A stretch of 64,000 bases of DNA from Nocardia vinacea (lineage in GTDB: Bacteria > Actinomycetota > Actinomycetes > Mycobacteriales > Mycobacteriaceae), in the NCBI RefSeq assembly GCF_035920345.1, contig NZ_CP109149.1, positions 2,108,001 to 2,172,000 on the forward strand, given 5' to 3'. Each line of letters opens with the position of its first letter. The first letter of the stretch is position 1. The position numbers and the translations under genes are program-made. Below, piece by piece: positions 1 to 8,342 of the stretch. The notes under the pieces are model-generated. The model did not search any database. It was not told where the DNA came from and worked only from the letters and a program-made list of their open reading frames with translations.

Positions 1-1
1 G

Positions 2-1081
2 GTGTTCGGATTGTCGGCGATGGCCTCGTTCACGCTGCTGTGGCGGCGGCGGTTTCCGTGTGCGGTGCTGGTCGTCACCACCGCCTGCGGTATCGCGATC
101 GGCGCCTTGGGTTTCGAGGTCTCGATCTTCAGTGCGGGTGCGGCCTTCGTCGCGGCGTACTCGCTCGGGCTGTGGTCCCCGTATCTGCGCACAGCCAAGA
201 TCACCCCGCTGATCTCGGGCGCCGCGTTGTTGATCACCTCCCTCGTCCACAATTTCACGCCGGTGCTGACCGGCGGGCGCATCTCGCTGATCGCCGGGGT
301 CCTGGTGGCGGGCGCGTTCGCCGAAGCCGGACGCAACAGACGCAACTACCTAGCGGCCCTGCATGCGCGGGCGGAACTGGCCGAACGCACCCGCGAGGAG
401 GAGGCTCGCCAGCGAGTCGGCGAGGAGCGGCTCCGGATCGCGCGTGAACTGCACGATATCGTCGCCCACCACATGGCCTTGGCACACGCCCAAGCCTCCA
501 CCGCCGCATACCTTTTGCGCAGCCAACCCGACCAGGCGCAAGAGATGCTCGACCAACTGGCCGGAACCACCTCCGCGGCACTGCGGGAACTCAAAGCCAC
601 CGTGGGACTGCTGCGCGAAGACGATTCCGACGCCCCACTGGAACCCACCCCCGGCCTGGCTCAACTGTCCGAACTGCTCACCTCTTTCGAGCGAACCGGC
701 CTCACCCTGTCACTGTCGATCACCGGAGTGCCGCGTCCGCTCTCACCCGGCGCGGACCTGACCGCGTACCGGATCATCCAGGAGGCGCTCACCAATGTCA
801 CCAAGCACGCGGGCACCGCGGCGGCGACGGTGCGGCTCGTCTACTCCCAGTTGCTACTGACGATCAGTGTGGCCGACGACGGCGGCAGGGTATCCGGACA
901 TGCTCGCGGCGAACAGGGTTCGGCGAGCCAAGGCTACGGCCTGATCGGCATGAACGAACGAGCCGTCTCCGTCGGCGGCCACCTGCACGCCGGGCGCAGG
1001 CCGGACGGCGGCTTCGAAGTCACCACCGAACTTCCGCTCGAGCGACCGGAAGCCCCTGACCACGAGGACAAGACATCATGA
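2..1081 (+). CDS. Two-component sensor histidine kinase, NarL/DesK type (5' end probably outside window)
   Basis: Membrane sensor kinase that autophosphorylates on histidine and passes phosphate to the regulator encoded next. Three or four hydrophobic segments occupy the first ~115 residues, then a HisKA_3 dimerisation helix with ELHDIVAHH (acceptor His about residue 151), then a HATPase_c domain with an N-box (Asn about 265), a VADDG G1 box and a GYGLIGM G2 box. The stop overlaps the ATG of the response regulator by 4 bp (ATGA), so the two are translationally coupled. The reading frame begins at the window edge, so residues may be missing from the N-terminus and the visible GTG need not be the true start. 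Family assignment is firm; the signal sensed is unknown. Confidence 0.93.
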   Translation: MFGLSAMASFTLLWRRRFPCAVLVVTTACGIAIGALGFEVSIFSAGAAFVAAYSLGLWSPYLRTAKITPLISGAALLITSLVHNFTPVLTGGRISLIAGVLVAGAFAEAGRNRRNYLAALHARAELAERTREEEARQRVGEERLRIARELHDIVAHHMALAHAQASTAAYLLRSQPDQAQEMLDQLAGTTSAALRELKATVGLLREDDSDAPLEPTPGLAQLSELLTSFERTGLTLSLSITGVPRPLSPGADLTAYRIIQEALTNVTKHAGTAAATVRLVYSQLLLTISVADDGGRVSGHARGEQGSASQGYGLIGMNERAVSVGGHLHAGRRPDGGFEVTTELPLERPEAPDHEDKTS

Positions 1082-1782
1082 CCATCCAGGTACTGCTGGC
1101 CGACGATCAAGCCCTGCTGGCCGGTACCTTCCAGCTCCTGATCGATTCGGCCGAGGACATGGAGGTAGTCGGCATCGCTGGAAACGGCCGTGAGGCAGTC
1201 GAACTGGCCCGAGCGGCCAAACCCGACGTGGTGGTCATGGACATCCGCATGCCCGGCGTCGACGGCCTGACCGCGACCCAGGAGATCTGTGCCGACCCTG
1301 CCCTGCGCGAGACCCGCGTACTGATCCTCACCACCTTCGAACTCGACGAGTATGTGGCCCAAGCCCTTCGCGCCGGAGCCAGCGGATTCCTCGGCAAAGA
1401 CGTAGGTCCCGAAGAACTCCTGCGATCCATCCGGGCCGTCGCCGCGGGTGACGCCCTGCTCTCCCCAACCGCGACCCGCACCCTGATCGCCCGCTACCTC
1501 GCCCGCCCCGAAAGCCACATCAGCGCAGCCGAATCCCTCGAGGTCCTCACCGCTCGTGAACGCGAAGTCGTCACCATGGTCGCCCAAGGCCTGTCCAATG
1601 AGGAGATCGCCGAGAAGATGTATGTCAGCCCACTGACTGTCCGCACCCACGTCCAGCGCGCCATGTCGAAACTGGGCGTCCAGAACCGCGCCCAACTCGT
1701 GGTAATCGCCTTCCAGTCGGGGCTGGTACGCGTCGATCCGCCACAGCACGACGGCACCCGCCACCTGGGATCGACCCAGTAA
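1078..1782 (+). CDS. NarL/FixJ-family response regulator
   Basis: DNA-binding response regulator, 234 residues, partner of the kinase just upstream (4-bp overlap). Receiver domain at residues 1-120 with the acidic pair ADD at 8-10, phospho-acceptor Asp55 in VVMDIRMPG and the conserved Lys in GFLGKD. LuxR-type helix-turn-helix at about 155-220, beginning LTAREREVV and containing SNEEIAEKMYVSPLTVRTH. All key residues are present, so it should be functional. Target genes cannot be read from the sequence. Pairs of this type in actinobacteria often control exporters or envelope-stress genes, but nothing nearby confirms that. Confidence 0.95.
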   Translation: MTIQVLLADDQALLAGTFQLLIDSAEDMEVVGIAGNGREAVELARAAKPDVVVMDIRMPGVDGLTATQEICADPALRETRVLILTTFELDEYVAQALRAGASGFLGKDVGPEELLRSIRAVAAGDALLSPTATRTLIARYLARPESHISAAESLEVLTAREREVVTMVAQGLSNEEIAEKMYVSPLTVRTHVQRAMSKLGVQNRAQLVVIAFQSGLVRVDPPQHDGTRHLGSTQ

Positions 1783-1894
1783 CCCAGTGCACGCATCTGA
1801 TCGACGAATAGACAGAGTCGCTGCAAGGCAAGCACTTGACGGGGGATGTACTCCGCGATCGTGAAACCCACCATAACTGCGGCGCCGCTGATGG

Positions 1895-2215
1895 CACCGA
1901 CCAGCTGGCGTGCCGTCCACTTCCGCGTACCGAATGCTCAATCTGCTTGTCGCCGAGGGATTCCTGGTCCGTGTCCCTGATCTGTCCGGCTTCGCATTGG
2001 GCCGTAGAACCGCCGAATTGTCCTGGGCGGCCGCGGCCGCCGACCCGACCGAAGACACTTCACAAGATCGTCGTAGCGCTGCGGGCCGCCCAGGTTCGGC
2101 TCGGACTGTACGTCGCCTCCTTCGCCGGCGCCGGGCTGCGATTCGTCGATCAGGATCCTGACCACGAGATCGTCGGTGACCCCAAGCCATCCAGTGCGGC
2201 GCCACCGCCGACTGG
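1895..2215 (+). pseudogene. Remnant of an IclR-family transcriptional regulator
   Basis: Two pieces in different frames together resemble an IclR regulator. The first (from about 1898) reads GVPSTSAYRMLNLLVAEGFL, the winged-helix recognition region. The second (from about 2064) reads LRAAQVRLGLYVASF and then FVDQDPDHEIV, resembling the effector domain. A TGA lies in frame just upstream of the HTH and a frameshift separates the pieces. The rest of the effector domain is absent, so this is a decayed gene. The family call rests on short motifs. Confidence 0.5.
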
Positions 2216-2265
2216 GGCGAAGCGTCGCGACAGGCTTCGAGCATGCTGGCTGACCTCGGTCGTGC

Positions 2266-2469
2266 CTAGGTTTGAGTGCTTGCATTCGCGATTTCCCAGG
2301 CGGTGGGGGTTTGCGCAGCGTAGCGGCGTGCTTCGTTCATGAGAGCGCGCGCGGGTGGTGTGAGGCGGCTTTGCCAGCCATTGTGGCGTGCCTCCACGGT
2401 GGTCAACTGGCCGTCCAACCGGCCGGGACCGTTCCACGCTTCGAAGATTTCGGTCGTTGTCATATCCAC
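2266..2469 (-). CDS. Small hypothetical protein (67 aa), possibly a remnant
   Basis: Starts MDMTTTEIFEAWNGPGRLDG and runs 67 residues to TAG. Codon third positions are strongly G/C, as in neighbouring real genes, which argues that this frame is or was coding. No family is recognised: it is a basic, soluble, helix-rich sequence with no signal peptide or membrane segment. It lies 39 bp downstream of another minus-strand coding remnant and next to the IclR remnant, so it may be leftover mobile or regulatory DNA. Confidence 0.35.
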   Translation of the reverse strand: MDMTTTEIFEAWNGPGRLDGQLTTVEARHNGWQSRLTPPARALMNEARRYAAQTPTAWEIANASTQT

Positions 2470-2508
2470 TTTCCAGTCATCGGCACGAGCGGTCGGGCCG
2501 CGGGGCGG

Positions 2509-2750
2509 TCAGCGTCGCAGCGCGCCGCTGGCGTCGAATTGGGCTGTCCGGCCTTGCATCTGGGCGCGATACCAGTTCTCGCGATGCCACAGCATGAGCT
2601 TTTCGTGCACCCCCGCGAACGGTGGGACCAGGCGTCGGGTCCGTAGTCCGGCTTCGGCGATGGAGTTTCGGAGATAGGTATGCCGGACACCGGTCAGCTC
2701 GCTCTGCTCGGCGCGCAGTCGAGGACCTGTCCTGCATCTAGGATGTTCAT
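2509..2750 (-). pseudogene. Unidentified minus-strand coding remnant
   Basis: The frame ending at 2509 has strong G/C third-position bias and reads ELTGVRHTYLRNSIAEAGL, then ends HRENWYRAQMQG plus about 17 residues. The best start (ATG at 2750, MNILDAGQVLDC) is in another frame, so a frameshift near 2715 is likely. No family is recognised. I treat it as a remnant, although a short intact gene using a non-ATG start is possible. Confidence 0.3.
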
Positions 2751-2888
2751 GTAGGTCGGGCTGGCAAATTGTTTGTGCTTCAGGCTGATTGAGAGTTGTG
2801 CGCCGAGGACGCGCCCTCACCGTGGGTGCTGCGCATCGTGCGGCGCGCGAGGGTGGAGCGCCCGGGACGAGCGATGCAGCTGTCTCGT

Positions 2889-4310
2889 ATGGAAAGGGGT
2901 GCCGTGGAACCCCACGAAGATGAGACGTTGCGCGGGTTGACCGAGGTGGTGCTGGGCGAACTGGCTGCGGGCAGGGTGCGGCGTGGCGGGCCGTTGCCTG
3001 CTGGTGGTCCGGCGGCGGTGAAGGTTTGTGTGACCGGTCGGGTCGGTTCGGTGCTGCCGCAGGTTGGGATCGGCGCGGAGGTCGCGCTGCGGGAGCTGAC
3101 GCGTGCGTTGGTGCTCGGGTCGGCAGACTCGGCCGAGGCGTGGTGTGTCGGGCACTTGCATTGCGCAGCGTTGCCGGTGGCTGTCGCGGCCGATCTTGCC
3201 GCGTCCGCGCTGAACCCTTCGATGGATTCGTGGGACCAGGCTCCGGCGGCGTCGGTGATCGAGGCCGAGGTGGTGGCGGCGTTGGCCGCGCTGATCTACC
3301 CCGAGGCGGTGGCACCGGATGCGGTGATCACCAGCGGGGCAACGGAATCCAATCTGGTGGCGGTCCTGCTGGCCCGGGAGACTGCGCGCGCATCCGGGGG
3401 GTCCGCGGTGCAAGTGGTGTGCGGTGACAACGCGCATCACAGCGTGGCGCGGGCGGCCTGGCTGCTGGGCTTGCCCAAGCCGATCACGGTCGATTGTCCG
3501 ACGGGGGTGCTGGCACCCGCCGAGGTGGGGCGGGCCCTCCGCGGGCATCGGCGGTGGCCGGTGTTGGTGGTGGCGACCGCCGGTTCCACCGATGCGGGAT
3601 TGATCGACCCGCTGTCCGAACTGGCGGATGTGGTTGCCGCGCACGGTGCTTGGCTACACGTGGATGCCGCCTACGGTGGACCGCTGTTGTTCAGCGACGA
3701 ACTGCGGTCGCGGCTGGCCGGTGTCGGCGCGGCGGATTCGGTGGCTTTTGATCTGCACAAGTTTGGTTGGCAGCCGGTGGCCGCGGGTGTGCTCGCCGTC
3801 CGCGATGCCGCTGTGTTGGCCGGGCTGGCGCATCACACCGAGTATCTCAACGCCGACGATGACCTCGCGGCGGGGCTGCCCGACCTGCTGGGCCGATCCA
3901 TCCGTACCTCCCGGCGTCCCGACGCATTCAAGATCGCGGTGACCATGCGGGCGTTGGGCAAGGCGGGCCTGGCTGGATTGGTCGAGCATTGCGTGTGTGC
4001 GGCGGAGAAGTTCGCGCAGATCGTCGACACGCATCCGCGGATGCGGCGCCGCCCGGGCGCGGTGGGCATCAGCACTGTCCTGTTCCGGCCGGTCGCCGCC
4101 GACGAGTTGGGCTTCGAGGAGGGTGACGCGCTCGTTTCGCGGGTACGCCGGGAACTGCTTGCCGAGGGGCGCGCGGTGCTCGGTCGCGCCCGCGTCGCCG
4201 ACAGCGACGGCCGTATCAAGCTGTGGCTCAAGGCAACTTTGCTGCATCCACAAACCAGCGGCGACGATCTCGCACCGCTGTTGGACCTCGTCGCCGACCT
4301 CGCCGGTTGA
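2889..4310 (+). CDS. PLP-dependent group II amino-acid decarboxylase
   Basis: Decarboxylase of the aromatic-L-amino-acid/glutamate/diaminobutyrate family, about 473 residues from the chosen ATG (an in-frame ATG at 2874 and one at 2796 are alternatives; none has a strong Shine-Dalgarno). Visible landmarks: ITSGATESNL cofactor-phosphate loop, HHSVARAA, Asp in HVDAAYGGPL (about residue 259) and the Schiff-base lysine in DLHKFGW (about 291). The next gene starts 9 bp after the stop and is IucA/IucC-like. That pairing suggests a diamine is made for a siderophore, as with ornithine, lysine or diaminobutyrate decarboxylases beside NIS synthetases. The substrate is inference. Confidence 0.88.
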   Translation: MERGAVEPHEDETLRGLTEVVLGELAAGRVRRGGPLPAGGPAAVKVCVTGRVGSVLPQVGIGAEVALRELTRALVLGSADSAEAWCVGHLHCAALPVAVAADLAASALNPSMDSWDQAPAASVIEAEVVAALAALIYPEAVAPDAVITSGATESNLVAVLLARETARASGGSAVQVVCGDNAHHSVARAAWLLGLPKPITVDCPTGVLAPAEVGRALRGHRRWPVLVVATAGSTDAGLIDPLSELADVVAAHGAWLHVDAAYGGPLLFSDELRSRLAGVGAADSVAFDLHKFGWQPVAAGVLAVRDAAVLAGLAHHTEYLNADDDLAAGLPDLLGRSIRTSRRPDAFKIAVTMRALGKAGLAGLVEHCVCAAEKFAQIVDTHPRMRRRPGAVGISTVLFRPVAADELGFEEGDALVSRVRRELLAEGRAVLGRARVADSDGRIKLWLKATLLHPQTSGDDLAPLLDLVADLAG

Positions 4311-4319
4311 GGGGCGGAT

Positions 4320-5537
4320 ATGCTGACCCCCGGCAACGACCGCACGGCACTGTGGACCTCCGCCGAGCGTTACCTCGGTGCCGGCACCCGCAACTACAGC
4401 CGCTACAGCGCCGAGATGCCGGTGTCGGCCGACTACCACCCCCAGGGCAGCGCCCCCGGATTTCAACTCCCGACATTCTGGGTCGACTCCGAACACGGTG
4501 AATACCGCCGCACCTCGGCCTCGTCACCGCTGCATGACATCTACTCCCGCAACGACCGCTTGCTGCTCCCGGTCCATCCCGACACATTGGCGTTACCGCA
4601 CCTGCCGGGCCGTGACCAACTCCTCACCATGGCTGCTGGACCGGTACTCGACGTGATGCCGCTGGCGAACGCCCGCACCGTCCTCGTGCTCGGCGCCGAC
4701 GGCGTCCCCACCGCACCGCATTTTCTGAAACTGCACTTCCCACAACGGATCTCCCGCTTCCACCGGACCATGAACGCACCCGACCTCGGCCACGAGCTGT
4801 GGACCACGACGCAGCTGCACACTGCGGGCCTGCCCGTTCTCCGCGACCTCGGCGGCGGCCTGTTCGGCAGAGACCCCGACACTGCCTGGGGCTACCTCGT
4901 CCGGGATTCACTCGTCCGCGACGGGCACGATTTCGACTACACAGTGCCGCTATTCGCCTTGTACGGCAACGATATTCGGTCACCCGACCGCCAGCCGTTG
5001 CTGCACCGTTTGGTGACTCGGGCCGGTGTCGAACCCGCGGCATTCCTGGCCGAGCACATCATCGAGCCGATGATCGCGTTCTGGGTACGGGCCGTGTTCT
5101 CCACCGGCTGCCTGCCCGAATTGCACGGCCAGAACACGCTACTCAGCTTCACCCGCGACGGTCGCCACAGCCGAATCGCCTACCGCGACGGAGGGATCTA
5201 CACCCTCGCCCCGCTACGCCACAGGTTCGGGCATTCCGCCGACCTGCCCCCGATGGACGTCGTGCCACGCGATGTCGCGGTCGACTGCGCCCACCTGATG
5301 AGCCTGGTCTACGACAGCTTCATGGGCCACCACGCCCTCACACGCTTGAACACATTGGCCACCGACCTGTTCGGCTTCGATCCCGACCGGCTGCCATCGC
5401 TCGCACGCAAAACATTCGCAGACAACGACGGAACCCAACTCGCCCTTCCCCGCACCGTGTACTACTACGACGGCACCTGCCCACCCGACCAAGGCTGGCG
5501 CCTCGCCGACACCGGACAAACACCGACCTGGCGATAA
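4320..5537 (+). CDS. IucA/IucC-like (NIS) siderophore synthetase, N-terminally short
   Basis: Resembles NRPS-independent siderophore synthetases, which ligate carboxylates to amines using ATP. Seen: LLLPVHPDTL (cf. the family's HPWQ region), a stretch PTAPHFLKLHFPQRISRFHR matching the conserved KL...ITS..R core, and HGQNTLLSF ... YRDGGIY matching the C-terminal HGQN...RD motif. Length is 405 residues against about 580-620 for the family, and the N-terminal GHP-x-HP region is not seen. It may therefore be a divergent or partial enzyme. GAGG-type ribosome-binding site lies immediately upstream and overlaps the region after the decarboxylase stop; the two form an operon. An IS110 element begins shortly downstream and may have cut the original operon. 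Confidence 0.68.
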   Translation: MLTPGNDRTALWTSAERYLGAGTRNYSRYSAEMPVSADYHPQGSAPGFQLPTFWVDSEHGEYRRTSASSPLHDIYSRNDRLLLPVHPDTLALPHLPGRDQLLTMAAGPVLDVMPLANARTVLVLGADGVPTAPHFLKLHFPQRISRFHRTMNAPDLGHELWTTTQLHTAGLPVLRDLGGGLFGRDPDTAWGYLVRDSLVRDGHDFDYTVPLFALYGNDIRSPDRQPLLHRLVTRAGVEPAAFLAEHIIEPMIAFWVRAVFSTGCLPELHGQNTLLSFTRDGRHSRIAYRDGGIYTLAPLRHRFGHSADLPPMDVVPRDVAVDCAHLMSLVYDSFMGHHALTRLNTLATDLFGFDPDRLPSLARKTFADNDGTQLALPRTVYYYDGTCPPDQGWRLADTGQTPTWR

Positions 5538-5625
5538 CACTCGGCACACACCCGCTCCCCGGCGCGACCTAATCCGCTATTCGGCATAAAAAGACGTTTA
5601 GTGCGTCGGTTTCCTGGACGTGGGG

Positions 5626-5685
5626 AACGTCCTCCTGATGCGCTTGTCGGGCTTGGTGTCCTATCGCAAAGAGCAGGAGGACGTT
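5626..5685 (+). promoter_or_regulatory. Perfect 12-bp inverted repeat enclosing the transposase ribosome-binding site
   Basis: AACGTCCTCCTG at 5626-5637 and its exact reverse complement CAGGAGGACGTT at 5674-5685, separated by 36 nt. The right arm contains the AGGAGG Shine-Dalgarno (5675-5680) and ends 2 nt before the transposase ATG (5688). In mRNA this would hide the ribosome-binding site, a known way for insertion sequences to limit translation from read-through transcripts. It could alternatively be part of a bridge-RNA fold. Confidence 0.75.
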
Positions 5686-5687
5686 GC

Positions 5688-7046
5688 ATGAGTAACGGTA
5701 GCGGTGTGTCCCGGGGTGATCGCAACCGCAACATGCGTATGAGCGGGCTGCGGGCGTTGGTGCCGCCCGAGAACGCGATCGTCGGGATTGATCTGGCCGA
5801 CCGCAAACAGATGGTCGTGGTCTGTGACCATGACTCGAAAGTGCTGGCCCGCAAGACGTTCCGTTGCCGTGCCTGGGATATGGGTGCTGCTTTGGACTGG
5901 GCCGGCGCCCGTGCCGGGGCCGCGGGATTCACCGGGGCGACGGTGGCGTGTGAGCCGACCGGACATCGGTGGCGAGTGCTGGGACAGCTGGCCGCCGACC
6001 GGAACATGTTGTTCGTGTGTGTGCAGCCAGCGATGACCGCTTGGTCGCGTCGTGCTGAGGATCTCACCACCGACAAAACCGACGACAAAGACGCGGTGCT
6101 GATCGCGCGGTTGACCGCGCAATTGCGCTGCTATGCACCTGAGCCGGTCGATGAAACCTGGGGTCGGCTGCGGCATCTGGGTGCCCGTCGCGAACGACTG
6201 CTGGTCGAGCTGGTAGCGCAAGTCCAGCAGATCCGGGCCCTGCTCGAATGCGTGTGGCCGACCGCGCTCGAAGCCGCCCAGCAGCCGTTCAAATCCCGGA
6301 CCTGGATGGCAGCACTGCGAGTGATCTGCGGCCGCGACGGCGCCGACTTCGCCCGCACCCGCCGGTTGGGCCGAGACCGGCTCGAACGCCTCGTCCGCGG
6401 CGAGGTCACCCGCGCGGGCGCGAAGCGACCGTGCTTTCGGATCACCAGCAAACTCTTTGCGGCACTGGATGATCCGGCCGGAGTGCTCGCCCACCGGCGC
6501 GGTGCGCTGGAACGAGTGCACCTGCTGCTCGAAGACTGGGCAGACACTAAGCGACGCCTGACCGACACCGAAACCCGCATGGTTAGCGTGCTCGACGAGC
6601 TCCGGCTCACCGAGCTGGTCACCTCGATCGTCGGACTGTCCGCAGTGGGGGCCGCAGCGATCCTGGCCGAAACCGGCGACCCCGCACGGTTTCGGACCGC
6701 GCGAGCGGTAGTCAAACACGCCGGTCTTGCACCCCGGGAGAAGAAATCCGGGAGCTTCACCGGCCGCGCCCGGCTCACCGGAGCCGGGCGCCCAGGACTG
6801 CGGCTGGCTGCCTGGCGAGGCGTGTGGGGCACCCAACGCGCCAACCCCGTCTATGCCGCCCGCTACCGGCATCTGACCACCCGAGAGACGAACCCGCTCA
6901 CTCCCACCCAGGCTCAGGCCGTGATCGCCGCGGCGATCCTGCGCCAACTCCACGCCGTGGTCACCACCAGACAACCCTGGAACCCGCACATCGCCACCCA
7001 CGGCACCACCACAACCGAGGCCGCCATGATCTCGACCGCCGCCTGA
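5688..7046 (+). CDS. IS110-family transposase (DEDD + serine recombinase-like domain)
   Basis: 452 residues from the ATG preceded by AGGAGG 7 nt upstream. The N-terminal RuvC-like DEDD domain shows IVGIDLADRKQ (first Asp), VACEPTGHRW (Glu) and DKTDDKDAVLIARL (Asp pair). A helical linker follows. The C-terminal Transposase_20 domain shows TSIVGLSAVGAAAILAETGD and EKKSGSFTGRARLTGAG, which holds the conserved serine (KKSGS) used as nucleophile in the family. The frame is intact and no key residue is missing, so the enzyme could be active. Translation is probably held down by the hairpin over its ribosome-binding site. Confidence 0.95.
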   Translation: MSNGSGVSRGDRNRNMRMSGLRALVPPENAIVGIDLADRKQMVVVCDHDSKVLARKTFRCRAWDMGAALDWAGARAGAAGFTGATVACEPTGHRWRVLGQLAADRNMLFVCVQPAMTAWSRRAEDLTTDKTDDKDAVLIARLTAQLRCYAPEPVDETWGRLRHLGARRERLLVELVAQVQQIRALLECVWPTALEAAQQPFKSRTWMAALRVICGRDGADFARTRRLGRDRLERLVRGEVTRAGAKRPCFRITSKLFAALDDPAGVLAHRRGALERVHLLLEDWADTKRRLTDTETRMVSVLDELRLTELVTSIVGLSAVGAAAILAETGDPARFRTARAVVKHAGLAPREKKSGSFTGRARLTGAGRPGLRLAAWRGVWGTQRANPVYAARYRHLTTRETNPLTPTQAQAVIAAAILRQLHAVVTTRQPWNPHIATHGTTTTEAAMISTAA

Positions 7047-7257
7047 ACAGGCGGATCGTCGAGCGGTCGGTCGGGGCGAGCCCCACGCGGCATCGAGACA
7101 CCTGGTGATCTCGCCGGAAATCATGGGCAGCCCCGACCTGTCGTCACACAACCCGATTACACGCTGCCGGGATCAACCCCATTACCGCTATGCCGGGACG
7201 ACGACAGACCACAGGGCACCGACCGGACCGCTTGACACAAAACGACTTACGCTGATT

Positions 7258-8244
7258 TCAGTGCATTGTGGGAGGCTGAACCGTTGGCCAGCGTTGTTCG
7301 CGAGCCGCAGCCGCAAGACGCAATATTGTGGTTCGCGCGAGCCACCGCTCGAGGTCGGCGGTCCCCGGAGCCGTGCTGGACCCTGGGCCGGTGGTGGCTG
7401 CCGTTCCGCACGCAACCGCGGCGGCGAGGCATTTCGCCGGCGGCCAGCCGGCGAGCAGACCATGAACGAAACCGACGTTGAAGCAGTCACCGGCTCCGGT
7501 GGTATCCAGAGCCGAAACCTCTGGTGCGGCAACGTCATAACGTTCTCCGTCGTGTGCCGCGGTGGCTCCGGCGCTGCCGAGTTTGATCACCACGGTCGGC
7601 ACAAGTTCGTTCAGCCGCGATATCGCATCGTCCATGGTCGGCGCCCTGGTCAGCCGCAGTGCTTCCTCGGCGTTGGGCGCGAAGATATCGGTGGAAGCCA
7701 GCGCGGCTCGCACTCCGCGGGTGTCGACATCGACGGCGACGTCTTGGCAGTCCATCACTACGGTGGTGCCGAGGTGGCGGGCGAGCTCCAGCGCGTGCAC
7801 GGTGTCGGCGTCGTAGCGTAGTTGCGGCACCATCAGGACACGTGGTCGGTATTGCCGCAGCAGCGACGATAGCGGTTGCGGGGAGCTCGGGTCCTGGAAA
7901 CTGACCATCGCACGGTCCTCGGGCGTGGACAGGGCTACGGTCAGGCTGCGCAGCGGGGTCGGCTGATGTCGGAAGGCGCTCTCGTCCACTCCTTCTGCGC
8001 GTGCCGCGTGCAGGACATGGGTGCTGAAGGGATCGGTGCCGAAGTCGGTCGCCCACACAACATCGTGCCCGAGCCGATGCGCGGCCATAGCCAGGGTGTA
8101 GGCGCCATCGGGCATCATTGTGAACCCATCGGCGAAGACCTCTCGGCCAGGTCGGACGGGCGCGGGTAGCCCGTGGAAGATCAGATCCACAAAATAGGCG
8201 CCCACCACGAGAATTTCCCGCCCACCCGGCTCGTCTGTGCCCAT
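7258..8244 (-). CDS. PfkB/ribokinase-family carbohydrate kinase
   Basis: ATP-dependent sugar kinase, 328 residues from the ATG at 8244 (an in-frame ATG exists 30 bp upstream, but MGTDEPGGREILVVGAYFVD is the typical PfkB start). The N-terminal GG/GAYF motif, the PDGAYTLAMAAHRLG sugar-binding region and the C-terminal signature DTTGAGDCFNVGF with catalytic Asp are all present. It is divergent from the HAD-GT20 gene across about 98 bp, suggesting shared control and a role in the same sugar metabolism. The substrate sugar is unknown. Confidence 0.9.
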   Translation of the reverse strand: MGTDEPGGREILVVGAYFVDLIFHGLPAPVRPGREVFADGFTMMPDGAYTLAMAAHRLGHDVVWATDFGTDPFSTHVLHAARAEGVDESAFRHQPTPLRSLTVALSTPEDRAMVSFQDPSSPQPLSSLLRQYRPRVLMVPQLRYDADTVHALELARHLGTTVVMDCQDVAVDVDTRGVRAALASTDIFAPNAEEALRLTRAPTMDDAISRLNELVPTVVIKLGSAGATAAHDGERYDVAAPEVSALDTTGAGDCFNVGFVHGLLAGWPPAKCLAAAVACGTAATTGPGSSTAPGTADLERWLARTTILRLAAAAREQRWPTVQPPTMH

Positions 8245-8342
8245 CCGATGAGCGTACCGGGGGTGAAGTGGCATATGTGGGAGGTCGAGACGGTCACGGC
8301 GGCACAGGGATTCACGCTGCGGGTGTTAGCTTTGGATTGGTG
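8245..8342. promoter_or_regulatory. Divergent promoter region between the PfkB kinase and the HAD-GT20 gene
   Basis: 98-bp region that must carry both promoters for the two divergent genes. No operator palindrome or clear -10/-35 box could be picked out by eye. Confidence 0.4.

Larger units (their letters stand above)
5538..7257 (+). mobile_element. IS110-family insertion sequence (maximal interval; ends not resolved)
   Basis: Bounded on the left by the stop of the IucA/IucC-like gene and on the right by the 3' end of the PfkB gene. It contains one IS110-family transposase, about 150 bp of non-coding left flank and about 210 bp of right flank. IS110 elements usually lack terminal inverted repeats and clear target duplications, so exact ends cannot be set by eye. 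Known members express a bridge RNA from a non-coding end; the left flank is the natural place to look. A G/C-rich mini-hairpin (GGGGCGAGCCCC) lies near 7073. Confidence 0.75.

Noticed and set aside
934..2244. 436-codon minus-strand open frame over the kinase/regulator pair
   Set aside because: Overlaps two well-supported plus-strand genes; low-complexity Arg/Gly/Ala-rich translation without domains.
5661..7151. 496-codon minus-strand open frame over the IS110 transposase
   Set aside because: Antisense of a clearly recognisable transposase; translation is Gly/Pro/Arg-rich noise.
5581..7250. Terminal inverted repeats for the IS110 element
   Set aside because: Some similarity between AAAAGACGTTTAGTGCG (left) and AAAACGACTTACGCTG (right), but it is direct, gapped and weak, so no element ends were assigned.
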